Part shown: one piece after another, positions 22,539 through 31,214 of the stretch
Layout of the letters: each line of letters starts with the position of its first letter
How positions within the stretch are numbered: position 1 is the stretch's first letter
Origin: Bacteroidales bacterium M2
Lineage (GTDB): Bacteria; Bacteroidota; Bacteroidia; Bacteroidales; Muribaculaceae
Assembly: GCA_001689415.1 (NCBI GenBank)
Contig: LUJM01000051.1
Span: 1-34,243, forward strand
Length of the DNA stretch: 34,243 nucleotides
Direction of reading: 5' to 3'
Position numbers and translations under genes: made by a program
The notes under the pieces: generated by a model
Seen by the model: only the letters and a program-made list of their open reading frames with translations
Told to the model about the DNA's origin: nothing
The model's database searches: none

Positions 22539-24005
22539 ATGAACGAAACACCCCAAAAGCCCGAAAGCAACGACGACGTACTGTCGCAGGCTACAACGGG
22601 CGAATACAAATACGGTTTTACTTCCGACATCGACACCGAAATCATACCTGCCGGCCTGTCGGAGGAAGTGATACGCCTCATCTCGGCCAAAAAGGGCGAG
22701 CCCGAGTGGCTGCTCGATTTCCGCCTCAAGGCCTACCGCCACTGGCTTACCCTTGAGCCGCCGACTTGGGCTCACCTCACAATACCGCCAATCGACTTCC
22801 AGGCCATAAGCTACTACGCAGCCCCCAAGGATGCCGAGCGCCCAAAGAGCCTCGACGAAGTTGACCCTGCCCTGATTGATACTTTCAACCGCCTCGGCAT
22901 ACCCCTCGAAGAGCAGAAACAGCTGTCGGGTATGGCTGTCGACGCGGTTATGGACTCGGTTTCGGTGCGTACCACACACCGCGAGCGTCTCGCCGAAATG
23001 GGCATTATTTTCTGCTCGTTCTCCGAGGCCGTGCGCGAGTACCCCGACCTGGTACGCAAGTACCTGGGCAAGGTGGTGAGCTTCCGCGACAACTTCTATG
23101 CCGCGCTCAACTCGGCGGTATTCTCCGACGGCTCATTCGTATACATCCCCAAGGGCGTACGCTGCCCCATGGAACTGTCGACATACTTCCGTATCAATGC
23201 CTCGGGCACAGGCCAGTTTGAACGCACACTTATCGTTGCCGACGATGATGCCTACGTAAGCTATCTCGAAGGCTGCACAGCACCTATGCGCGACGAAAAC
23301 CAGCTCCACGCGGCTATCGTAGAGATTATTGTCGAAGACCGTGCAGAGGTAAAATATTCTACCGTGCAGAACTGGTATGCCGGTGATGCCGAAGGCCGTG
23401 GCGGTGTATACAATTTTGTCACCAAGCGAGGCCTCTGTCGCGGCGACTATTCCAAATTATCGTGGACGCAGGTCGAGACAGGTTCGGCAATCACTTGGAA
23501 ATACCCTTCGTGCGTGCTTGCAGGCGAAGGCTCGGTAGGCGAATTCTACAGCGTAGCCGTTACCAACAAGATGCAGCAGGCCGACACCGGCACCAAGATG
23601 ATACATATCGGCTCGAATTCGCGAAGCACCATTGTGAGCAAAGGCATCTCGGCAGGCAACAGCCAAAACAGCTACCGCGGCCTCGTAAAGGTCGCACCTC
23701 AGGCCGAGGGCGTGCGCAATTACACCCAGTGCGACTCGCTGCTACTCAGCTCTACCTGCGGCGCTCACACATTCCCCGTTATCGAGGTCGCCAACAACTC
23801 GGCTATCGTAGAGCACGAGGCCACCACTTCAAAAATTTCCGAAGACCAGATTTTCTACTGCAACCAGCGCGGCATACCCACCGAGGAAGCCGTCGGCCTG
23901 ATTGTCAACGGATATGCCAAGGAAGTGATGAACAAACTGCCAATGGAGTTTGCCGTCGAAGCACAGAAGCTCCTCGAAATCACCCTCGAAGGCAGCGTAG
24001 GATAA
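22539..24005 (+). CDS. sufB: Fe-S cluster assembly scaffold protein SufB
   Basis: Core of the SufBC2D scaffold on which Fe-S clusters are built from sulfide delivered by SufS. The 488-residue length and the C-terminal beta-helix fit SufB. The conserved Cys near 398 (NYTQCDSLL) and His near 426 (IVEHEA) correspond to residues used in cluster assembly. The start at 22539 (MNETPQKPES) is preferred over an in-frame TTG at 22509. sufC follows after 37 bases. Together with sufC, sufD and sufS it makes the whole minimal SUF set; the regulator SufR and the SufE/SufU sulfur carrier are not in the window. Confidence 0.97.
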   Translation: MNETPQKPESNDDVLSQATTGEYKYGFTSDIDTEIIPAGLSEEVIRLISAKKGEPEWLLDFRLKAYRHWLTLEPPTWAHLTIPPIDFQAISYYAAPKDAERPKSLDEVDPALIDTFNRLGIPLEEQKQLSGMAVDAVMDSVSVRTTHRERLAEMGIIFCSFSEAVREYPDLVRKYLGKVVSFRDNFYAALNSAVFSDGSFVYIPKGVRCPMELSTYFRINASGTGQFERTLIVADDDAYVSYLEGCTAPMRDENQLHAAIVEIIVEDRAEVKYSTVQNWYAGDAEGRGGVYNFVTKRGLCRGDYSKLSWTQVETGSAITWKYPSCVLAGEGSVGEFYSVAVTNKMQQADTGTKMIHIGSNSRSTIVSKGISAGNSQNSYRGLVKVAPQAEGVRNYTQCDSLLLSSTCGAHTFPVIEVANNSAIVEHEATTSKISEDQIFYCNQRGIPTEEAVGLIVNGYAKEVMNKLPMEFAVEAQKLLEITLEGSVG

Positions 24006-24042
24006 TATTTAATCGAAGTTACATTGACAAACATATACAGCT

Positions 24043-24810
24043 ATGGCTGAAGAATTATTGAAAGTAAGCAATCTGCATGCCGGCATCGATGGCAAGGAAA
24101 TCCTCCGCGGTGTCGACCTCACCATACGTCCCGGCGAAGTTCACGCTATTATGGGTCCTAACGGTTCGGGCAAGAGTACCCTCTCGGGTGTGCTTGCCGG
24201 TGATCCGAGATATACCGTCACCGCCGGTACGGCCATGTTCCATGGCGTAGACCTGCTGGCACTTTCTCCCGAAGACCGCTCGCACGAAGGTCTATTCCTG
24301 TCCTTCCAGTACCCGGTCGAGATTCCGGGCGTGACAATGGTCAACTTCATGCGTGCTGCCGTCAATGCCAAGCGCAAATACCTCGGCGAAGAGCCTATGA
24401 GCGCCGCCGACTTCCTAAAGATGATGCGCCAGAAACGTGCGATTGTAGAGCTTGACAACAAGCTCGCATCACGCTCGGTAAACGAAGGTTTCTCGGGCGG
24501 CGAAAAGAAGCGCAACGAGATTTTCCAAATGGCCGTACTCGAGCCCCGTCTGTCGATTCTCGACGAGACTGACTCGGGCCTCGACATCGATGCTCTGCGC
24601 ATCGTGGCCGGTGGTGTTAACAAACTGCGCAACGACCGCAACGCCACAATCGTGATTACTCACTATCAGCGTCTGCTCGACTATATCAAGCCCGACGTGG
24701 TTCACATCCTCTACAAAGGCCGAATCGTGCATACCGGAGGCCCCGAGCTGGCGCTCGACCTCGAGGAACGCGGATACGACTGGATCAAACAAGAAGCCGA
24801 CAAACTATGA
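24043..24810 (+). CDS. sufC: Fe-S cluster assembly ATPase SufC
   Basis: ABC-type ATPase of the SUF scaffold, cytosolic. In 255 residues it has Walker A GPNGSGKST (38-46), Q-loop FQYPVEIPG (88-96), signature FSGGEKKRNE (150-159), Walker B SILDETDSGLD (171-181, with the SufC-typical Asp after the Glu) and the switch His207 (ITHYQR). The stop overlaps the sufD start by four bases (ATGA at 24807), so the two are translationally coupled. Confidence 0.97.
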   Translation: MAEELLKVSNLHAGIDGKEILRGVDLTIRPGEVHAIMGPNGSGKSTLSGVLAGDPRYTVTAGTAMFHGVDLLALSPEDRSHEGLFLSFQYPVEIPGVTMVNFMRAAVNAKRKYLGEEPMSAADFLKMMRQKRAIVELDNKLASRSVNEGFSGGEKKRNEIFQMAVLEPRLSILDETDSGLDIDALRIVAGGVNKLRNDRNATIVITHYQRLLDYIKPDVVHILYKGRIVHTGGPELALDLEERGYDWIKQEADKL

Positions 24811-26156
24811 ATGCAGCAGAAGCTTTCGGGCAATATCTCGCGCTGATACAGGACAATATCGGACTCTTCGACAAAGAGCCCGCCCTGCTTGCCGCCTTGC
24901 GCGATGATGCCATTGGCTCGCTGCCCGACCTGATAGAACAATACCGCAGCGACAAGAACCTGCCGCTGCAATGCCGCCCCGACACCCTCTTTGCTCCCGA
25001 CTACGGTATCAACCTGCAGCATCTCGAGATGACTGCCGACGTAGCTGCGGCTTTTCACTGCGGGGTACCGAATCTCAACTGCTATCTTGCCGTTGTTGTA
25101 GGCGATGTAGTACACATGACCGATTCGGTATCACGACTACCCGAAGGGCTCGAGGTATACAGCCTGCGCAATATCCCCGAAAAATACATCGACGATGCCA
25201 AGGCTGCGGCTGCGAAAGGCAGCAAGCTCAATTCGCTCCTGCTCACCGACGGCATATATATCCGTGTGGCTCAGGGCTGCAGGGTAGAAAAGCCTGTGCA
25301 GGTAGTCAACCTCTTCAACTCCGAGACCGCCATGCTCACACCGCGACGTGTGATCGTGGATGCACGCCCCGATTCGAGTCTGCGACTGTTGCTGTGCGAC
25401 CACAGCCAGAGCCCGGCGACACCCCACCTCAATACCGAGGTAGTGAACGTATCGGTTGGCGAAGGCGCCCGCGTGGAAGTATACGATATCGAGGAGTCAG
25501 CCCCGGCAACACGCCGATACTGGCAGTTGTTTGCAAGCCAGGCACAAAACTCCGAGCTTGTGGTCAACACCACATACCTTCACGGTGGTGTGACATATAA
25601 TGAATACAACATCGATGTCGATGGCGACGGATGCTACACCAATCTTAGCGGCCTCGCAATCTGCACCGGCGAGCAGACCGCGGCCAACAAGGTGACTTTG
25701 CGTCATCGTGGCCGTCACTGCACCAGCCGACAACTGTTCAAGACAGCCGTATTCGACCGCGCCCACGGTTGGTTTGGTGGTCGTGTGGTAGTAGAAACAG
25801 ATGCATTCTTTACCGATGCAGCGCAGACCAACCGCAATATCCTCGCGTCGCCCGAGGCGAAGATGGATGCTTCGCCTCAGCTCGAAATTTATTGCGACGA
25901 AGTAAAGGCAAGTCACGGCGCCACCACCGGCCAGCTCGACGAACGCGCCCTCTTCTACATGCAAAGCCGAGGTATCCCCGGCGACGAGGCCCGCAGAATG
26001 CTCACACAGGCATTTATGACCGACGTAATCGACAATATCGGCTACGAGGTACTGCGTCAGCGCCTGCATGTGCTCGTAGAGAAGCGTCTCAACGGCGATT
26101 CGGCATCATGCAGCAGCTGTGCCTCTGCATGCCATTCTAACAATACAGAGATATGA
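24807..26156 (+). CDS. sufD: Fe-S cluster assembly protein SufD
   Basis: Scaffold partner of SufB, with a helical N-terminus and a C-terminal beta-helix (SLLLTDGIYIRVAQG onward) and the family end segment FYMQSRGIPGDEARRML (about 383-399). At 449 residues it has normal SufD length. The last 20 residues carry a CSSCASACH motif: four closely spaced cysteine/histidine ligands after the usual KRLNGD end. A cysteine-bearing tail on SufD occurs in related Bacteroidota as far as I recall, and could bind metal or a cluster. Overlaps sufC (ATGA) and sufS (ATGA). Confidence 0.95.
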   Translation: MNAAEAFGQYLALIQDNIGLFDKEPALLAALRDDAIGSLPDLIEQYRSDKNLPLQCRPDTLFAPDYGINLQHLEMTADVAAAFHCGVPNLNCYLAVVVGDVVHMTDSVSRLPEGLEVYSLRNIPEKYIDDAKAAAAKGSKLNSLLLTDGIYIRVAQGCRVEKPVQVVNLFNSETAMLTPRRVIVDARPDSSLRLLLCDHSQSPATPHLNTEVVNVSVGEGARVEVYDIEESAPATRRYWQLFASQAQNSELVVNTTYLHGGVTYNEYNIDVDGDGCYTNLSGLAICTGEQTAANKVTLRHRGRHCTSRQLFKTAVFDRAHGWFGGRVVVETDAFFTDAAQTNRNILASPEAKMDASPQLEIYCDEVKASHGATTGQLDERALFYMQSRGIPGDEARRMLTQAFMTDVIDNIGYEVLRQRLHVLVEKRLNGDSASCSSCASACHSNNTEI

Positions 26157-27370
26157 CACCAGATTTCGAAGCCCTGCGAAAAGATTTCCCTATCCTCGAC
26201 CGTAAAGTCAACGGCCGCGACCTGATATATCTCGACAACACCGCCACCAGCCAGACTCCGCGCGTGGTTGTCGATGCCGTAGACAATGCGTACTACAACC
26301 GCCGTGCCAACGTACACCGAGGCGTGCACACCCTGTCGCAGGAAGCCACGGCTGCAATGGAATCTACAAGGGCGCGAATCAGGGAATATATCAATGCAGC
26401 TTCGTCCGACGAGATTATTTTCACCCGAGGCACTACTGAGGCTATCAACCTTGTGGCATCAAGCTACGGCGAACTGCTGCAGGCCGGCGACGAAATTATT
26501 CTCACCATTATGGAGCACCACTCCAATATCGTGCCATGGCAACTCTTGCAGGGTCGCAAAGGCATAGTAATCAAGGTGGTGCCTATTCATGCCGACGGCA
26601 CTCTCGACCTCGAGGTATACCGCAGTCTGTTTACCGACCGTACACGGCTCGTATCGGTATGCCATGTATCCAATGTACTCGGCACTATCAACCCTGTGGC
26701 CGAGATGATATCGTACGCCCATGCCAAAGGCGCATTGGTATGTATCGACGGAGCACAGGCAAGTGCCCATGAACGTATCGACGTACAGGCTCTCGGCGCT
26801 GATTTCTATGCCTTTTCATCCCATAAAATGTATGGTCCCACCGGTATAGGCATCCTATATGGCCGCCGCGAACTCCTCGAGGCAATGCCCCCCTATCAAG
26901 GTGGCGGCGAGATGATAGGGCACGTAAGTTTTCAGGGCACCACATGGGCCGACCTGCCATATAAATTCGAAGCCGGCACACCCGACTATATCGGAGCGGC
27001 GGCATTCAAGACCGCTATTGACTATATCGACGGCATAGGCATAGAGAATATCGCGGCCCACGAGCACGAATTATTAGTACATGCCACCGATGCGATGCTT
27101 GGCATTCCCGGCCTTCGCATCTTCGGCACAGCCCCCGACAAGGCCGCCGTGATATCATTCCTCATCGGCGAAGCCCACCACTACGATACCGGCGTGTTGC
27201 TCGACCAGCTCGGCATAGCTGTGCGCACCGGTCATCATTGCGCCCAGCCGCTAATGGAGGCCTATGGCATCGAAGGCTCGGTCCGTGCATCGTTCGCACT
27301 CTACAACACCCACGCCGAAGTCGACACATTCGTCGCCGCCCTCAAGCGCGTCGCTTCGATGCTTTGCTAA
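26153..27370 (+). CDS. sufS: Cysteine desulfurase SufS
   Basis: PLP enzyme that takes sulfur from cysteine, giving alanine and an enzyme persulfide for cluster assembly. The 405-residue protein has the family N-terminus DFPIL, LDNTATSQTP (26-36; the second residue group normally LDNAA), the PLP lysine 225 in SSHKMYGPTGIG and the active Cys363 in RTGHHCAQP, which is the group II (SufS) type loop. The start overlaps the sufD stop by four bases. It is the last gene of the suf operon; no clear terminator hairpin follows before the repeated promoter of the next gene. Confidence 0.96.
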   Translation: MTPDFEALRKDFPILDRKVNGRDLIYLDNTATSQTPRVVVDAVDNAYYNRRANVHRGVHTLSQEATAAMESTRARIREYINAASSDEIIFTRGTTEAINLVASSYGELLQAGDEIILTIMEHHSNIVPWQLLQGRKGIVIKVVPIHADGTLDLEVYRSLFTDRTRLVSVCHVSNVLGTINPVAEMISYAHAKGALVCIDGAQASAHERIDVQALGADFYAFSSHKMYGPTGIGILYGRRELLEAMPPYQGGGEMIGHVSFQGTTWADLPYKFEAGTPDYIGAAAFKTAIDYIDGIGIENIAAHEHELLVHATDAMLGIPGLRIFGTAPDKAAVISFLIGEAHHYDTGVLLDQLGIAVRTGHHCAQPLMEAYGIEGSVRASFALYNTHAEVDTFVAALKRVASMLC

Positions 27371-27374
27371 AGCG

Positions 27375-27466
27375 AATCGTCGATTTTATGTGCTTTTCAC
27401 CAAATTGAATCATCGATTTTGTGTAACTTTTGCTTGATTTAATCGTCGATTTTGCGTAACTTTGCC
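27375..27466 (+). repeat. 33-bp repeat, three copies, forming the ATPase promoter region
   Basis: Units start at 27375, 27408 and 27441, exactly 33 bases apart. Each begins AATC[GA]TCGATTTT and the second and third go on to G[TC]GTAACTTT. The last unit provides the -7 box TAACTTTG (27457-27464), 26 bases before the ATPase ATG at 27490; the middle unit has the near-match TAACTTTTG. The first is diverged in its right half. The repeat therefore builds an array of promoter-like units. Confidence 0.8.
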
Positions 27467-27489
27467 CAAAATCAGCAAGTTAACCACAT

Positions 27490-28779
27490 ATGTATAGAAA
27501 AGCATACCAACGGCTCTTAGAGTGGAAACATAAAACCGACCGCAAGCCCCTATTACTATTAGGGGCTCGTCAGGTTGGCAAGACTTGGCTAATGAAAGAG
27601 TTCGGAGCCAATGAGTATGTCAATGTGGTATATATCAACTGCGATGCAGAGCCACTTGCCAAAGAGTTGTTTCAAAACGACTACGACATACGCCGACTCC
27701 TTCTTGGCTTCCAAGCAATCAGCGGACAGACAATAGAAGAGGGCAACACTCTCATTATCCTCGACGAACTTCAAGAAGCTCCACGGGGTTTGCATAGCCT
27801 CAAGTATTTTTGCGAAAATGCCCCCGGCTATCATGTTATAGCAGCAGGTTCTTTACTCGGTGTGACCTTGGCGCATAGCGAGTCATTCCCGGTTGGGAAA
27901 GTCGACATGCTCAAAATCTACCCTATGGATTTCGAGGAATTTCTCGAGGGCATAGGACAAAAACAGCTTTGCGATGTACTGGCAAGTCACGACGAAATAT
28001 TAGTCGATACCTTTGCCGCAAAAATTACCGACTACCTATTTCAATATTACTTTGTCGGAGGCATGCCCGAAGTTGTTGCTTCGTTTGCGCAAAAGAACGA
28101 TTTGAATTTAGTACGCAGCCTACAATCAGCCATTATTGACGCATACCGCCGCGACATCGCAAAACACTCGTCGAAAACGGAATCTATTCGTATCGGGCAG
28201 GTTTTACAAAGCCTGCCTTCGCAACTGGCCAAAGAAAACAAGCGATTCATATACAGCGCCGTAAAGAAAGGCTCGCGTGCGGCTGAATTTGAAATCGCGA
28301 TTCAGTGGCTTATCGATGCCGGGTTAGTGTACAAGGTGAGCAGGGTCAACAAAGTGGCTGTACCTCTGCGCTTCTATGAGGACATCGAAGCTTTCAAATT
28401 GTTCTTCCTCGACATTGGCCTGTTATGCTGTATGGCTGATGTTCCGGCCTCTGCAATGCTGATAAATACCGATGCCCTAACCGAGTACAAAGGCATGGTT
28501 TCAGAACAATACGTGGCGCAACAATTATCGTCGGCCGATATCGATCTTTTTTATTGGAGCAACCCACGTACTCCGGCTGAACTTGATTTTGTAGTGCAAC
28601 TTAACGGACGAGTCTACCCTATCGAAGTGAAGGCAGGAGCAAACGTACGAGGCAAATCGCTGTCGCAATTTCTCAAAGAAAACGACACAGCAGAAGGCCT
28701 ACGCTACTCACTGCTCCCTTACAAGCAGCAAGACCGTCTCACCAATATACCACTCTACGAATTGCCATTCAGGATATAG
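27490..28779 (+). CDS. AAA ATPase with DUF4143 domain
   Basis: A 429-residue cytosolic protein. The N-terminal AAA domain has Walker A GARQVGKT (25-32), Walker B LIILDELQE (88-96) and the sensor region AAGSLLG. The second half matches the DUF4143 domain and contains a PD-(D/E)XK-like pattern (ELDFVVQ then PIEVKAG, about 360-383), as in restriction-like nucleases. The family is abundant in Bacteroidota, often in accessory regions, and its biological role is unsettled. It stands alone, with a repeated promoter upstream and a terminator downstream. Base composition is a little poorer in GC than the suf operon before it. Confidence 0.9.
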   Translation: MYRKAYQRLLEWKHKTDRKPLLLLGARQVGKTWLMKEFGANEYVNVVYINCDAEPLAKELFQNDYDIRRLLLGFQAISGQTIEEGNTLIILDELQEAPRGLHSLKYFCENAPGYHVIAAGSLLGVTLAHSESFPVGKVDMLKIYPMDFEEFLEGIGQKQLCDVLASHDEILVDTFAAKITDYLFQYYFVGGMPEVVASFAQKNDLNLVRSLQSAIIDAYRRDIAKHSSKTESIRIGQVLQSLPSQLAKENKRFIYSAVKKGSRAAEFEIAIQWLIDAGLVYKVSRVNKVAVPLRFYEDIEAFKLFFLDIGLLCCMADVPASAMLINTDALTEYKGMVSEQYVAQQLSSADIDLFYWSNPRTPAELDFVVQLNGRVYPIEVKAGANVRGKSLSQFLKENDTAEGLRYSLLPYKQQDRLTNIPLYELPFRI

Positions 28780-28872
28780 CATTTCAGCCCTACCCTCCGC
28801 TATCAAAAGATGCAGACATAGCCCTCGTCTGATATTTTGCCTGATATAAGGAAACATAAAGACATAAGGTCG

Positions 28873-28912
28873 AAAAGTCACAAAAGGATTATTTCTTTTG
28901 TGGCTTTTTTTT
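28873..28912 (+). terminator. Rho-independent terminator after the ATPase gene
   Basis: AAAAGTCACAAAAG (28873-28886) pairs with CTTTTGTGGCTTTT (28895-28908) with one G-U pair, and eight T residues follow the C at 28904. It lies 94 bases after the stop. Confidence 0.85.
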
Positions 28913-28937
28913 AATTACACTTAGCCCCCGGCAATGG

Positions 28938-29006
28938 CCAAATTGGGTAATAAAAATCGTCCAAATTAGGAAATGCAAACCGTCCAAATTTGGTAATTCA
29001 ACTCAC
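28938..29006. repeat. 23-bp tandem repeat, three copies
   Basis: Units start at 28938, 28961 and 28984, exactly 23 bases apart, each beginning CCAAATT followed by [GAT]GG[TA]AAT. The first two also share AAA..C.GT at their ends. The repeat lies between the ATPase terminator and the DUF3943 gene. It looks like an iteron or operator array without an evident partner gene. Confidence 0.7.
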
Positions 29007-29113
29007 CAATAAATAGAATTAATCTTGTTTCAGAGGGTGGTACAAGCCATATTTGGGTCTATGAGCGTAAAGACCCCTCAGAGGTTATAAGCGCTCCGAC
29101 CACAATGTACTAA
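28997..29113 (+). pseudogene. Possible C-terminal gene fragment
   Basis: An open frame without a start codon encodes a protein-like stretch (SEGGTSHIWVYERKDPSEV and then ISAPTTMY before TAA at 29111). I do not recognise it. It directly overlaps the end of the 23-bp repeat and has no upstream coding part in the window, so it may be the stump of a deleted gene, or chance. Confidence 0.2.
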
Positions 29114-29123
29114 TAGCTTATAT

Positions 29124-29999
29124 TCAGAATATACATACGAAGGAGAAGCCGGCGCGGCCGTTGCCTACGGTGGGGATGAGTGAAGAGGTGACTTTGGGGC
29201 TCTTTTTGCCCAAGTGCAATGAGCGGGTGTCGCTGCCTCGGAAGAGGTTGACTACCTCGTTGACGGGGTCGGCGATGAATACTACGATATTGCCGATAAT
29301 CCTCGATCCAAACAAGGTATAGTCGTGGCTCACAATGTGGCGTTTGAGCTTATAGAACAATTCGCCCATTACGCTGCCTACCAGCGGGGTAATGAATAAA
29401 TCCTGAATCGAAGGGCGTTCCATACACGCCTCGATGCCATATTCCCAGCCTATGGTAGAGATACATGCCGAGTATAGCAGCGACTGGTAGAAGTTGAAGC
29501 CGCACGATCTTGCCGCCATGAAGTATGCCGCTCCGGCGTAGGGGTGAAGCACATAGTTGAAAATCGGGTTGTCGTGGTCCCATTCCGGGCCGCGCTTGAA
29601 TACATTCTTATACCAACGGTTGTAGAACGGGTCTTTTTGCAGCTCGGCACGATTCCAAGAGGTGGCATCCTCGGGCAGGCATTCGAGTACCAAAAGCGTG
29701 GAAACGAATGCTCCCGACAGTACAGCGGTGTTGATCCACATACGGTGCCAGTTGGGCGAACTGCCTGTGAGTGAGTACGGCAGGCCATAAATCGACGGCG
29801 GATTTTTCTTTAATTCTATTTCCCGGCAATAGCTAAGAGCCGTGGTATCGAGCTCAGCCTGAGATACATCGGGCATTTCGCCGACGAGCTGAACACTTTC
29901 GAACTCCTCGATAACAGCGATGCTGTCGGTAGTCCGGGCTTGTGCTGAAAGCACGCTTAGCAGCAGACTTAATATGATTGAGAGAGGTAAAGGTTTCAT
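29124..29999 (-). CDS. DUF3943 domain protein, exported
   Basis: A 291-residue protein. The start at 29999 gives a clean signal peptide (MKPLPLSIILSLLLSVLSAQA), so the longer frame from 30050 is rejected. The region from NPIFNYVLHPYAGAAYFM through the segment GWEYGIEACMERPSIQDLF to TPLVGSVMGELFY matches the DUF3943 family of Bacteroidota and Proteobacteria, envelope proteins of unknown function with glycine/aromatic membrane-associated segments. The C-terminus is basic and ends with a phenylalanine, compatible with outer-membrane insertion. It is divergent from the amidase gene and shares a 200-base spacer with it. Confidence 0.8.
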   Translation of the reverse strand: MKPLPLSIILSLLLSVLSAQARTTDSIAVIEEFESVQLVGEMPDVSQAELDTTALSYCREIELKKNPPSIYGLPYSLTGSSPNWHRMWINTAVLSGAFVSTLLVLECLPEDATSWNRAELQKDPFYNRWYKNVFKRGPEWDHDNPIFNYVLHPYAGAAYFMAARSCGFNFYQSLLYSACISTIGWEYGIEACMERPSIQDLFITPLVGSVMGELFYKLKRHIVSHDYTLFGSRIIGNIVVFIADPVNEVVNLFRGSDTRSLHLGKKSPKVTSSLIPTVGNGRAGFSFVCIF

Positions 30000-30164
30000 A
30001 ATGTCGTGAATCTTTTTTGCGTAATGTTGAAGCATTGACTTGCTTCGCATCTACACTGCTAAGCTCATCAATGATATATAATTAAAACAACTATTAGGTC
30101 GTTTTGTCGCAGTCAAATTACTAAAGAATTGAAAAAAGGCAAATAAGAGCTTTGTCGACAAGTC

Positions 30165-30172
30165 TAATTTTG
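30165..30172 (+). promoter_or_regulatory. -7 element of the amidase gene
   Basis: TAATTTTG lies 27 bases before the ATG at 30200. A TTTG at 30151 is too close to be its -33 box; the -33 element is weak. The 30000-30164 spacer shows nothing else I can support. Confidence 0.45.
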
Positions 30173-30199
30173 TGGTCTCATACCAAAATTATAGACATT

Positions 30200-30784
30200 A
30201 TGAAAGCTTTTGTTATCATCGACAACGGCCATGGCTGCGGTACTGCCGGAAAGTGCAGTCCCGATGGCCGTTACCGCGAGTGGTTGCGGACGAGGGAACT
30301 CGCCCGGGCCATAAAGTATGAATTGGAGCGAGTTCGAATCGAGGCGCATCTACTTGTTCCGGAAGACGAGGACATCGATCTTGCCACGCGATGCAGGCGT
30401 GCCAATGCCTTGTGTACATCCGGGCGCAATGCGGTGTTGGTATCGCTGCACAGCAATGCCGCAGGCTCCGGAATCAAATGGCATACGGCCTCGGGCTGGA
30501 GTGTTTTCGTCGCCCCTAATGCATCGGCGCAGTCGCGGCACTTGGCCACACTACTCTACGGTCAGGCCATGGCAAGGGGGCTGAGGGGCAACAGGGCAAT
30601 ACCTAAGGATTCATACCTGACAGCCAACCTGGCAATATGCCGCGATACGGTATGTCCGGCGGTGCTGACTGAAAATATGTTTCACGACAACAGGCAGGAT
30701 GTTGATTTTCTGATGTCCGAGCAGGGATTCCGAGCGATTGTAGACCTGCATGTTGCAGCAATACGCGAGTATTATGGTATTTAG
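30200..30784 (+). CDS. N-acetylmuramoyl-L-alanine amidase (Amidase_3)
   Basis: Zinc amidase that cuts the bond between MurNAc and the peptide stem. Family residues are visible in the 194-residue domain: zinc ligands His11 (IIDNGHG), probably Glu28 (YREWLR) and His84 (VSLHSNA), and the catalytic Glu158 (VLTENMFHDN). There is no signal peptide and no cell-wall binding domain, so the enzyme is not exported by Sec in its present form; phage-type endolysins and recycling enzymes share this feature. The start at 30200 begins just before the first beta strand. It overlaps the next gene by 11 bases. Confidence 0.9.
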   Translation: MKAFVIIDNGHGCGTAGKCSPDGRYREWLRTRELARAIKYELERVRIEAHLLVPEDEDIDLATRCRRANALCTSGRNAVLVSLHSNAAGSGIKWHTASGWSVFVAPNASAQSRHLATLLYGQAMARGLRGNRAIPKDSYLTANLAICRDTVCPAVLTENMFHDNRQDVDFLMSEQGFRAIVDLHVAAIREYYGI

Positions 30785-31214
30785 TCGTTACCTAATAGTG
30801 GCATTGCTGATGTTTTCGGCCGGATTTATGCTTGGGCGGATGAGCACAAAATCGAAGACCGAGCTCAAGGTCGAGCGCCTGACCGATACGGTGGTCATAC
30901 GCCAGCCCGAAATCATGGTGGTACACACGCTTGCGCCCGACACTGTGAGACTTGCCGTGGTTGACACCTTGCACGACACAACACATGTGCTGGTAGAAGT
31001 ACCGCGCCAGCAACACCGGTACGAGGGCGAGGGCTATCAGGCATGGGTGAGCGGATTTCGCCCCTCGCTCGACAGTATTGTAATCGAGCGGCAGATACTG
31101 CTGCCACAAGCCAAGCCCCGCCGCTGGTCGGTAGGGCTTCAGGCAGGAATCGGAGCAACGCCGAGGGGCATACAGCCCTATATCGGCGTCGGGATAAGTT
31201 TTAAATTATACTGA
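30774..31214 (+). CDS. Small membrane-anchored protein (DUF6808-like) next to the amidase
   Basis: A 146-residue protein with one N-terminal membrane segment (about 5-22, YLIVALLMFSAGFMLGR), a periplasmic middle part rich in valine and threonine, and a C-terminal WSVGLQAGIGA and PYIGVGISFKLY that looks like two amphipathic beta strands of an outer-membrane protein. It overlaps the amidase gene by 11 bases. The layout (amidase then a small protein that could reach from inner to outer membrane) recalls a phage lysis cassette with a spanin-like component. The DUF name is from memory. Its 3' end overlaps the convergent gene by 14 bases. Confidence 0.65.
   Translation: MVFSRYLIVALLMFSAGFMLGRMSTKSKTELKVERLTDTVVIRQPEIMVVHTLAPDTVRLAVVDTLHDTTHVLVEVPRQQHRYEGEGYQAWVSGFRPSLDSIVIERQILLPQAKPRRWSVGLQAGIGATPRGIQPYIGVGISFKLY

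Noticed and set aside
27375..27466. CRISPR-like array
   Set aside because: Only three units with no distinct spacers and no cas genes; the units are contiguous tandem repeats carrying promoter boxes.
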